From an uncultured Blautia sp. (lineage in GTDB: Bacteria; Bacillota; Clostridia; Lachnospirales; Lachnospiraceae), in contig USDN01000083.1 of NCBI GenBank assembly GCA_900553515.1, positions 1 to 10,504 on the forward strand: a stretch of DNA of 10,504 nt. Direction: 5' to 3'. A model generated the notes under the pieces. It searched no databases, was not told the DNA's origin, and saw only the letters and a program-made list of their open reading frames with translations. The number at the start of each line of letters is the position of its first letter. Positions within the stretch are counted from its first letter, which is position 1. Of this stretch, positions 1 to 6,166 are shown piece after piece. Both the position numbers and the translations under genes were made by a program.

Positions 1-581
1 TTTTCATAAAAGGACTGATCGATGATCCGGTTAAATTCAAATCCGGTCTTCATCAGTTCCCCGGCAATCCTCATGGTTTCCGGGGAAGTAGATGAGTACT
101 GGAACACTCCTGTATCATGGATCATACCTGTATAAACCGCTACTGCCACCGACTGATCCACCTTGTCCTTATCCATAAGGCCATAGAGAACTTCACAGCA
201 GGAACTGATATCACCTTTTATATAGTTGACATCTGCAAATCCCATATTGCTTACATGATGATCAATGCAGACTGTCTTTTTTGCCGTGTCAAAATATCTG
301 TCAACAACAGCAAGACGATCTCTTGCACTTACATCACAGGTCACAAAAAGGTCAAATTCCTGATCCCCGTCTGCCTCTGTATGGATTTCTCCAATCCTGT
401 CAATATGACCAAAAACAGGTTTTGGAGAATCCAGATATACCTTAACGCTGATTTCCGGATAATTATTTTTTATATACAGATACAGAGCCATGCAGGAACC
501 CACACAGTCGCCGTCAGGTCTTATGTGTCCGCCGATTCCCATGGTTTTTACACCATCCAGTACTTCAGAAATATTATTCAT
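1..581 (-). CDS. nrnA: DHH/DHHA1-family phosphoesterase, NrnA-like (3' end beyond window)
   Basis: Partial gene: it starts at ATG 581 and runs off the left edge, leaving 193 codons of a protein usually about 310-330 residues long. The N-terminal DHH domain is clear: GHIRPDGD at residues 18-25 (metal-binding H19, D23, D25), CDVSARDRL at 82-90 (D83), the DHH signature at 107-109, and TGMIHDTGVF at 151-160 (D156). These are the manganese ligands of the family. The DHHA1 substrate-binding domain would be in the missing part. Family members such as Bacillus NrnA degrade short oligoribonucleotides (nanoRNA) and dephosphorylate pAp in the cytoplasm; some relatives hydrolyse c-di-AMP or pApA. Which substrate applies cannot be told from this half. 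The start has the Shine-Dalgarno-like GAGGG a few bases upstream and lies 12 nt after the rbfA stop, so it belongs to the same operon. The order rbfA-nrnA is common in Firmicutes, where truB and ribF often follow. Confidence 0.92.
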   Translation of the reverse strand, partial: MNNISEVLDGVKTMGIGGHIRPDGDCVGSCMALYLYIKNNYPEISVKVYLDSPKPVFGHIDRIGEIHTEADGDQEFDLFVTCDVSARDRLAVVDRYFDTAKKTVCIDHHVSNMGFADVNYIKGDISSCCEVLYGLMDKDKVDQSVAVAVYTGMIHDTGVFQYSSTSPETMRIAGELMKTGFEFNRIIDQSFYE

Positions 582-593
582 GATCCATCCCTC

Positions 594-977
594 TTATTCT
601 TCCTCAGACTTCTCATGAGAAGCCTCTTTCCTGGTTACCTCATCGATCATCCTCGACATGTTCACACCATATTCTATGGATTCATCCAGAATAAAACGGA
701 TCTCTGGTGTGTTTCTGAGATTCAGGTTCTTTGCAAGCTGACGCCGGATATAGCCCTCTGCACTTTTAAGACCTGTGATGGTTGCTTTTTTTGCCTCATC
801 ATTTCCAAGCACACTGATATATGCTTTACATGTTTTTAAATCAGGAGCCACTTCCACAGCCATGACAGATGTCATGGGATGAATACGCGGGTCTTTGATC
901 TCGCCTCGGATAATAGAACTTAATTCCTTCAGAACTTCGCCGTTGATCCTTGTATTCTTTATGCTGTTTTTTCTCAT
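594..977 (-). CDS. rbfA: Ribosome-binding factor A
   Basis: A 127-residue protein, the usual length for RbfA, a single KH-like domain that binds the 30S subunit near helix 45/helix 1 of 16S rRNA and assists late 30S maturation, especially in the cold. Visible family features are the early IKDPRI motif (residues 27-32), the following V-x-V-x-DL-x-x-x-K-x-Y-x-S-V-L strand (about 41-57), and the C-terminal R-x-TPEIRF-x-x-D-x-S-x-EYG block (about 88-104). A short charged tail (SHEKSEEE) ends the protein. ATG 977 is preceded by GAG-TGAGG, which begins directly after the infB stop codon TAG; the gap to infB is 13 nt, consistent with translational coupling. The assignment is supported by both sequence and neighbours (infB upstream, nrnA downstream). 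Confidence 0.97.
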   Translation of the reverse strand: MRKNSIKNTRINGEVLKELSSIIRGEIKDPRIHPMTSVMAVEVAPDLKTCKAYISVLGNDEAKKATITGLKSAEGYIRRQLAKNLNLRNTPEIRFILDESIEYGVNMSRMIDEVTRKEASHEKSEEE

Positions 978-990
978 TTATGCCTCACTC

Positions 991-3735
991 CTATCTTGGT
1001 ACCTCTACCATGATATAGGCTTCAACGTGGTCTTCTTCTTTAATATCATTGAAACCGTCAAATACAAGACCACACTCGTAGCCTGCCTTAACTTCTTTTA
1101 CATCATCTTTAAATCTCTTCAGAGATGCCAGTTCTCCTTCAAAGATCTGTTCGCCTTCTCTTGTGATACGAACTTTGCAGTTTCTCTGGAACATACCGTC
1201 AAGCACATAGCTTCCTGCAATAGTTCCCACACCGGATGCCTTGAACAGCTGGCGTACTTCTGCGTGTCCGATAACTTTTTCTTCATAAACCGGATCAAGC
1301 ATACCCTTCATAGCTGCTTCTACATCTTCGATTGCCTGATAAATGACTCTGTACAGACGAAGGTCTACCCCTTCCTGATCTGCAAGCTGTTTTGCCATTG
1401 CATCCGGACGTACATTAAATCCAATGATGATGGCATTGGAAGTAGCTGCAAGAGATACGTCAGATTCATTGACCGCACCTACTCCGCCGTGAATCACACG
1501 GACAACAACTTCTTCATTGGAAAGCTTTGTAAGACTCTGTTTCACTGCCTCTACAGATCCCTGTACATCTGCTTTGACAATAAGAGGCAGTTCTTTCAGG
1601 TCACTTGCCTGAATCTGATCAAAGAGATTATCAAGAGAAAGCTTACCTTTAGTCTCCTCAAGAAGACGGTTCTTATTCTCAGATACAAATGCTCCTGCAA
1701 AATTTTTCGCCTCTTTATCACTTGGGAAGGACATCAGGATCTCACCTGCATTTGGCACATCTCCAAGTCCCAGGATCTCAACCGGAGTAGACGGACCAGC
1801 TTCTCTCACTCTGCGTCCCTTGTCATCCATCATGGCACGTACTTTACCGCTGCACGCACCTGCTGCAATAAAGTCACCTACATGAAGTGTTCCCTTCTGT
1901 ACAAGAATAGTCGCTACCGGTCCTTTACCCTTATCAAGCTGTGCCTCGATAACAAGACCTCTTGCCGCACGGTTTGGATTTGCTTTCAGTTCACACACTT
2001 CTGCAGAAAGAAGGATCATTTCCAGAAGACTGTCGATTCCCTCTCCGGTATGTGCAGAAACCGGTACGAAAATAGTACTTCCGCCCCAATCCTCCGGGAT
2101 CAGTTCATATTCAGAAAGTTCCTGTTTTACTCTTTCCACATTTGCACTTGGCTTATCGATCTTGTTGATGGCAACAATGATCTCTACGCCGGCAGCCTTG
2201 GCATGGCTGATCGCTTCTACTGTCTGAGGCATAACACCATCGTCTGCCGCAACAACAAGGACTGCAATATCTGTAGCATTGGCTCCACGCATACGCATAG
2301 CTGTAAATGCCTCATGTCCCGGTGTATCCAGGAAAGTGATCTTCTGACCGCTGCATTCAACAACATATGCACCAATGTGCTGTGTGATACCGCCGGCTTC
2401 TCCTCTTGTAACACTGGTATTTCGGATGGCATCCAGAAGAGAAGTCTTACCATGGTCAACATGACCCATAACGCAGACTACCGGAGGTCTGGAAACCATA
2501 TCGTCCTCGTTTTCCTCTTCTTCTTTCAGAAGTTCTCCGATCACATCTACTTTTTCTTCCGGTTCTGCAATGATGTCATATCCAAGAGCGATCTCCTGCG
2601 CCTTCTCAAAGTCGATCTCATGGTTTACAGTCACCATAGTGCCTTCCATGAAAAGTTTTTTCACGATCACTGACGGCTGCATCTTCATAGCCTCAGCCAG
2701 TTCACGGATCGTCATCTTCTCCGGAAGAGTGATCTCTTTAACCTCAGGTTTCTTTTCTTCCTGTTTCGGCTGCGGAGCCGGCTTCTGAAGTGCCTTTGGC
2801 AGTCTGGACATATTTCTTCTTCCGCCCTGGTTTGGTCTGTGTCCGCCGCCCTGAGATTTATCAAAATCTTTTTTCTTGTTTTTATTTTCTCTGTCTCGTT
2901 CTCTCTTGCTGTCTTTGGAGGTTTTTGTCAGCTCTGGAGTAAATACTGCATCACTGTCATTTCTCCTTCCTGCTCCCGGACGCTGTCCGGAACGTCCGCC
3001 GCCAAAGCGGTTATTTCCATCCGGTCTTCCCTGACCTCTGTTGTCGGAAGGTCTTCTATCTCCCTGATTTCTATTATCAGATCTTCTGTCTCCCTGGTTA
3101 TTTCTTGCAGGACGGTTTCCGCCCTCACCGTCATTTCTGAATGGACGGCCTTCATTATTTCTGGCCGGTCTTCCCTGACCCCTGTTGTCAGAAGGTCTTC
3201 TGTCTCCCTGATTTCTGTTATCAGATCGTCTGTCTCCGCTGCGGAAATCGCGTCCTCTGCCGTTATCTCTTGCGCCATCTCTCTGCTCTCTTGGCTGACG
3301 GTTCTGAGGTCTTCCCTGATTTCCTTCTGCCGGACGCTGACTGTTTCGGTTCTGATTATCTGCCGGACGCTTTGGTGCTTCTGCACTTTTCTGCACAGGT
3401 GCTTCTGCAGCTTTTGTTTCTGCCGGCTTCTTTACCTGAGCCTCCGGCTTCTTAGCTGCCGGCTCTGTATTTCTTGGAGCTTTTGGCGCCTGCGGTCTTG
3501 TACCTGGCTTTTTCTCCTGAGCCTGAGCCGGACGTTTTGTTCTGTTTTTGCCTCCATCACTTGCATTCTGCGCATGATAAACGCGGATTATATTTTTTTT
3601 CTTTTTGGGAGCCTCCGCTTTCTCTGCTTCTGGCTTCGCTGTTACCATCTTTTCTTCTGTTCTGGAATTATCCACCTTGGTAATCTGCTCCTTTCCCCTT
3701 TTTGTTATTTTTTCTGTCAATTTATGATCTGCCAT
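991..3735 (-). CDS. infB: Translation initiation factor IF-2
   Basis: GTPase that places fMet-tRNA on the 30S subunit and promotes subunit joining. I chose ATG 3735 (914 residues): a perfect AGGAGG lies 7 nt upstream and overlaps the ylxQ stop. The frame is open to a TTG at 3768, but that lies inside ylxQ and has no well-spaced ribosome-binding site. Layout: residues 1-310 are a long, basic, low-complexity Lys/Ala/Pro then Arg/Gly/Asn/Asp-rich region, predicted to be disordered; about 335-390 is the IF2_N module (PEKMTIRELAEAM). The G domain shows G1 GHVDHGKT (424-431), G2 GGITQHIGAY (448-457), G3 DTPGHEAF (470-477), G4 NKID (524-527) and G5 SAHTGEG (560-566). Domains II, III and the C-terminal fMet-tRNA-binding domain follow, with GYECG at 885-889. 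The total is much longer than Bacillus IF2 (about 716) because of the N-terminal region. ATG 2811 (MSRLPK) is a conceivable internal start for a shorter isoform, but its Shine-Dalgarno is weak. Confidence 0.97.
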   Translation of the reverse strand: MADHKLTEKITKRGKEQITKVDNSRTEEKMVTAKPEAEKAEAPKKKKNIIRVYHAQNASDGGKNRTKRPAQAQEKKPGTRPQAPKAPRNTEPAAKKPEAQVKKPAETKAAEAPVQKSAEAPKRPADNQNRNSQRPAEGNQGRPQNRQPREQRDGARDNGRGRDFRSGDRRSDNRNQGDRRPSDNRGQGRPARNNEGRPFRNDGEGGNRPARNNQGDRRSDNRNQGDRRPSDNRGQGRPDGNNRFGGGRSGQRPGAGRRNDSDAVFTPELTKTSKDSKRERDRENKNKKKDFDKSQGGGHRPNQGGRRNMSRLPKALQKPAPQPKQEEKKPEVKEITLPEKMTIRELAEAMKMQPSVIVKKLFMEGTMVTVNHEIDFEKAQEIALGYDIIAEPEEKVDVIGELLKEEEENEDDMVSRPPVVCVMGHVDHGKTSLLDAIRNTSVTRGEAGGITQHIGAYVVECSGQKITFLDTPGHEAFTAMRMRGANATDIAVLVVAADDGVMPQTVEAISHAKAAGVEIIVAINKIDKPSANVERVKQELSEYELIPEDWGGSTIFVPVSAHTGEGIDSLLEMILLSAEVCELKANPNRAARGLVIEAQLDKGKGPVATILVQKGTLHVGDFIAAGACSGKVRAMMDDKGRRVREAGPSTPVEILGLGDVPNAGEILMSFPSDKEAKNFAGAFVSENKNRLLEETKGKLSLDNLFDQIQASDLKELPLIVKADVQGSVEAVKQSLTKLSNEEVVVRVIHGGVGAVNESDVSLAATSNAIIIGFNVRPDAMAKQLADQEGVDLRLYRVIYQAIEDVEAAMKGMLDPVYEEKVIGHAEVRQLFKASGVGTIAGSYVLDGMFQRNCKVRITREGEQIFEGELASLKRFKDDVKEVKAGYECGLVFDGFNDIKEEDHVEAYIMVEVPR
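3022..3237 (-). repeat. Direct repeat, two 24-codon copies inside infB
   Basis: Two 72-nt copies, 3166-3237 and 3022-3093, are spaced 144 nt apart (48 codons) in the IF2 N-terminal region. Each encodes the same 24 residues, beginning GDRRSDNRNQ and ending SDNRGQGRP. The copies differ at five bases, and all five changes are synonymous (AGG/AGA, TCT/TCC, GAC/GAT, AAC/AAT, CGA/AGA). Within each copy there is a shorter internal echo (GDRR-S-DNR then GDRRPSDNR). The 24 codons between the copies are related only in short pieces (RPARNN occurs twice). Confidence 0.9.
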
Positions 3736-3748
3736 GCAATTTCCTCCT

Positions 3749-4072
3749 TCAGGCTGATGATTTTCCAAGCTCCTTTAATATCGCTTTTGCAAAATTTTCA
3801 TCCTGCACGGCAAGGCTTGCACGGAATTCCTTTCCGCAGTATTTTCCCAGTTCCGCTTTGTCACCAAAGACATAAAACGGCACTTCATAAAAGTCACACA
3901 TGTTCTGAAATTTCTTCCGTGTATTTTCTGATGCGTCTCCTGCTACCAGTACCAGATAACCTTTTCCTGATTTCACAGACTTTTCTGTAGAAAATTCTCC
4001 GCTGACAGTTTTGCCTGCCCTTGTTGCAAGTCCTACAAGAGACAACACCTTTGGATTGCTTTTATTTGTCAA
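3749..4072 (-). CDS. ylxQ: L7Ae/L30e-family RNA-binding protein YlxQ
   Basis: Small ribosomal-protein-like factor (107 residues from TTG 4072) of the L7Ae/L30e/S12e/Gadd45 fold. Characteristic segments are LSLVGLATRAGKTVSGE near the N terminus, the central LVLVAGDASENTRKKF, and GDKAELGKYCGKEFRASLAV towards the C terminus. Bacterial L7Ae-like proteins, including those of Bacillus, bind kink-turn RNA; its in vivo target is not settled. The gene has no ATG near its 5' end. TTG 4081 is another candidate, but the AAGGAG site lies only about 1 nt before it and about 10 nt before TTG 4072, so I prefer 4072. Either way the start overlaps the end of rnpM (11 or 20 nt), which suggests translational coupling. 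It is followed 13 nt later by infB, the standard position in the Firmicute nusA operon. Confidence 0.93.
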   Translation of the reverse strand: MTNKSNPKVLSLVGLATRAGKTVSGEFSTEKSVKSGKGYLVLVAGDASENTRKKFQNMCDFYEVPFYVFGDKAELGKYCGKEFRASLAVQDENFAKAILKELGKSSA

Positions 4073-4337
4073 GCTTTTCAAACTCCTTTTTCAGGTCTTC
4101 GTAGACCTCCTGCGGGATCCCTGTTTTTAAAGAACGTTCTAATCCATGATTTTTAACCGCCTTATCCAGACATTCCATGGATCTGCATATATATGCGCCT
4201 CTTCCGTTCTTCTTTCCGGTAGTATCAAGAACAATCTCATTTTCCGGAGTCCGAAGGACCCTCATCATTTCTTTTTTGTTTTTCATTTCCCTGCAGCCGA
4301 TACACTGGCGCATGGGAATCTTAGTTTTCGTTTTCAT
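4062..4337 (-). CDS. rnpM: RNase P modulator RnpM (YlxR family, DUF448)
   Basis: A 91-residue basic protein of the YlxR family, the same length as the Bacillus protein. Bacillus YlxR has been reported to bind RNase P RNA and reduce its activity in vitro, hence the name RnpM. The family signature is present: IPMRQCIGCREMKNKKEMMR at residues 7-26 and GKKNGRGAYIC at 41-51, followed by a lysine-rich C terminus. This version has four cysteines arranged as C12-x2-C15 and C51-x4-C56. From memory, the Bacillus homologue lacks most of them, so a metal site is possible but unproven. ATG 4337 overlaps the nusA stop by 17 nt and has only a weak purine-rich upstream sequence (GAAGAAGAG, which is nusA coding), so it probably relies on coupled translation. 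ATG 4313 has no better site and would cut into the conserved N terminus. Confidence 0.94.
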   Translation of the reverse strand: MKTKTKIPMRQCIGCREMKNKKEMMRVLRTPENEIVLDTTGKKNGRGAYICRSMECLDKAVKNHGLERSLKTGIPQEVYEDLKKEFEKLDK

Positions 4338-5538
4338 ACTCTTCTTCGCTGTCTTCAGCAGTCACAGCTTCTTCTGTCATCTCAGCTTCTTCTGCTGTCT
4401 CAGTCTCAGGTTCTTCATTTTCAGCCGTTTCACTGTCATGTTCTTCGTCGAAATATTCCTCATCGGAATATTCTTCCTCTTCATAATCATACAGCTCTCC
4501 GGATTCTTTCGCCTGAGTCTCACTCTTAATATCGATCTTAAAGCCGGTAAGACGGGCTGCAAGCCGGGCATTCTGTCCCTCTTTACCGATAGCAAGAGAA
4601 AGCTGGTAATCCGGCACCACCACAAGGGCTGTTTTTTCATCCGGATCAGCCATAACTGCAATGACCTTTGCCGGGCTCAGTGCATTTTCTATAAGGATTG
4701 CCGGGTTTTCATCCCAGTTGATGATATCGATCTTCTCTCCACGAAGTTCTTCCACAATAGCATTGACTCTGGCACCGTTCATACCTACACATGCGCCTAC
4801 CGGATCTACATCAGGATCATTGCTCCATACTGCGATCTTTGTACGGGAACCTGCTTCTCTGGCAATACTCTTGATCTCAACTGTACCGTCTCTTACCTCG
4901 GCAACTTCAGATTCAAAAAGTCTCTTTACAAGTCCCGGATGAGTTCTGGAACAGAGGATACGCGGTCCCTTAGGAGTATCCTTAACTTCAAGAATATACA
5001 CTTTGATTCTTTCAGTTGGATGGAATTCCTCACCTTTTACCTGCTCATTTTCACTTAAGATACCATCTGCTTTTCCAAGGTTCACGCTGACGTTTCTTCC
5101 CATCACACGCTGAACGATACCGGTAACTACTTCTTTTTCCTGACCGTAATACTGATCGTAAAGAACCTTGCGTTCTTCCTCACGGATTTTCTGAAGAATT
5201 ACATTTTTCGCATTCTGTGTAGCAATCCTTCCAAACTCTCTGGACTGTATCTCTACCTTAACGGTATCTCCCTCTTCCACATTTGCATTGATCTTCTGTG
5301 CATCTACCAGTGAGATCTCAAGAGCCGGATCTTCCACAAAATCCGTAACCATACGCTCTGCATAAACACTGAAATCACATGTTTCCGGATTAATGGTCAC
5401 ATGTACATTATCAGCTTTTCCAAAATGATTCTTGCAAGCCTGGATCAGTGACTGCTCAATAGCCTCCAGCAGTGTATCTTTACTGATATTCTTTTCTTTT
5501 TCAAGAATATCCAGTGCTTCCATTAACTCTCTGTTCAT
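4321..5538 (-). CDS. nusA: Transcription termination/antitermination factor NusA
   Basis: RNA polymerase-binding factor (405 residues) that enhances pausing and intrinsic termination. Domains in order: N-terminal RNAP-binding domain (about 1-125, ELMEALDILEKEKNISK near the start), S1 domain (about 135-200), KH1 (about 205-280, with GMNG at 252-255 in the GxxG position) and KH2 (about 285-345, GKEG at 318-321 within SLAIGKEGQNARLAARLTG). The C-terminal acidic repeats (AR1/AR2) of E. coli NusA are absent, as in other Firmicutes. Instead there is a tail of about 55 residues, from about 350 to 405, made almost entirely of Glu, Asp, Ser, Thr and Ala. ATG 5538 is preceded by AGGAGG with a long spacing of 11 nt; no other start codon lies between. 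It follows rimP by 34 nt and overlaps rnpM by 17 nt. It probably controls its own operon through the hairpin upstream of rimP (inference). Confidence 0.97.
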   Translation of the reverse strand: MNRELMEALDILEKEKNISKDTLLEAIEQSLIQACKNHFGKADNVHVTINPETCDFSVYAERMVTDFVEDPALEISLVDAQKINANVEEGDTVKVEIQSREFGRIATQNAKNVILQKIREEERKVLYDQYYGQEKEVVTGIVQRVMGRNVSVNLGKADGILSENEQVKGEEFHPTERIKVYILEVKDTPKGPRILCSRTHPGLVKRLFESEVAEVRDGTVEIKSIAREAGSRTKIAVWSNDPDVDPVGACVGMNGARVNAIVEELRGEKIDIINWDENPAILIENALSPAKVIAVMADPDEKTALVVVPDYQLSLAIGKEGQNARLAARLTGFKIDIKSETQAKESGELYDYEEEEYSDEEYFDEEHDSETAENEEPETETAEEAEMTEEAVTAEDSEEEYENEN

Positions 5539-5572
5539 TTTTCTTCTTTCCTCCTATTTTTTTCAGACACTG

Positions 5573-6037
5573 TCAGAATTCGATTTTTAAACGGATCAGG
5601 GCAATTTCCTTTTTATCAAATGTGCGCAAAGCGCCGTCCTCCTCGATCGTCACACTGTTATCATCATATGCAGTAAGGATCCCGCTGAATTCCTTTTGTT
5701 TTTCTATTGGACGGTAGGTACGTATCTCCACTGCCTTTCCCATACTCCTGGCAAAATCCTTTTCCTTTTTCAGCGGTCTGTCAAGCCCGGGAGAGCTGAT
5801 TTCCATAATATAGCTGTCTTCAATAAAATCATCCTCATCAAGCCTGTCGCTGAACTTACGGCTCACTGCCTCACAATCGTTTACAGTAATCCCGCCCGGT
5901 TTATCAATGTAGCCGCGAAGGTACCAGTTTCCGGCTTCCTTTACATACTCTACATCTACCAGTTCAAATCCCTGTTCTTCAACAATAGGAGCAAGCAGTG
6001 CTTCTGCTTTCTGTTCATATTCTTCCCGTCTGCTCAT
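5573..6037 (-). CDS. rimP: Ribosome maturation factor RimP
   Basis: A 154-residue protein, close to the Bacillus length (156). RimP binds free 30S particles and promotes early assembly around protein S12. Family features: FELVDVEYVKEAGNWYLR (about residues 24-41), then the YIDKPGGIT turn, and the block IMEISSPGLDRPLKKEKDF (about 98-116). The C-terminal SH3-like domain ends in LIRLKIEF. Two starts are possible. ATG 6037 gives the N terminus MSRREEYEQK, which matches my memory of close relatives, and has AGGTGG 5 nt upstream. ATG 6061 adds eight codons (MCERQVEN) and has AGGAG 5 nt upstream, so it is not excluded. This is the first gene of the nusA-infB operon, downstream of its own promoter and a leader hairpin. 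Confidence 0.94.
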   Translation of the reverse strand: MSRREEYEQKAEALLAPIVEEQGFELVDVEYVKEAGNWYLRGYIDKPGGITVNDCEAVSRKFSDRLDEDDFIEDSYIMEISSPGLDRPLKKEKDFARSMGKAVEIRTYRPIEKQKEFSGILTAYDDNSVTIEEDGALRTFDKKEIALIRLKIEF

Positions 6038-6076
6038 ATTTTCCACCTGCCTTTCGCACATACGGACTCCTGTCGC

Positions 6077-6103
6077 AAAAAGAGTGGACCGAAGTCCACT
6101 CTT
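6077..6103 (-). terminator. Terminator-like hairpin in the rimP leader (putative attenuator)
   Basis: On the minus strand AAGAGTGGAC and GTCCACTCTT form a perfect 10-bp stem (6094-6103 with 6080-6089) around a TTCG loop, giving the very stable C-UUCG-G tetraloop. A run of five T follows, two of them inside the stem, then GCG. The short U run and the position between promoter and rimP start (the U run ends about 40 nt before ATG 6037) suggest a leaky, factor-sensitive terminator rather than a full stop. It would also trim read-through from parC. The opposite strand has no T run after the stem, so the orientation is minus. Confidence 0.72.
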
Positions 6104-6129
6104 ATGCTATCCGTTATCATGTTGTATTT

Positions 6130-6158
6130 ATCATAGCACCATCTATAAGGAAAAGCAA
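6130..6158 (-). promoter_or_regulatory. Sigma-A type promoter of the rimP-nusA-infB operon
   Basis: On the minus strand the -35 TTGCTT (6158-6153), a 17-nt spacer and the -10 TATGAT (6135-6130) match the vegetative consensus at 4 and 5 of 6 positions. TG one base before the -10 makes it an extended -10 (TGCTATGAT). Transcription should begin near 6123, giving a leader of about 85 nt that contains the hairpin. The -35 begins 8 nt after the parC stop codon, so the operon has its own start independent of parE-parC. Confidence 0.75.
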
Positions 6159-6166
6159 GGATTATT

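Noticed and set aside
895..2673. 592-codon open frame on the plus strand opposite rbfA/infB
   Set aside because: It is antisense to the conserved IF2 coding region, its translation is rich in Cys, Phe and Ser with no recognisable domain, and it has no convincing ribosome-binding site. The open frame follows from the codon use of infB.
2797..2811. Internal IF2 start at ATG 2811
   Set aside because: Shorter IF2 isoforms occur in other bacteria, but the upstream GGCGGAAGAAG is a poor ribosome-binding site, so I do not list it as a gene.
3022..3237. Repeat considered as a CRISPR array or mobile element
   Set aside because: It is in frame within infB, has only two copies, and encodes the same peptide, so it is a coding repeat.
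3736..3768. TTG start for infB at 3768
   Set aside because: It lies inside ylxQ with its purine run only about 1 nt before the codon, while ATG 3735 has a perfect AGGAGG at 7 nt.
2839..3990. 383-codon plus-strand frame opposite the infB N-terminal region and ylxQ
   Set aside because: It is antisense to the RG-rich repeat region. The Ser/Leu/Arg-rich repetitive translation mirrors the repeat and does not resemble a membrane protein family.
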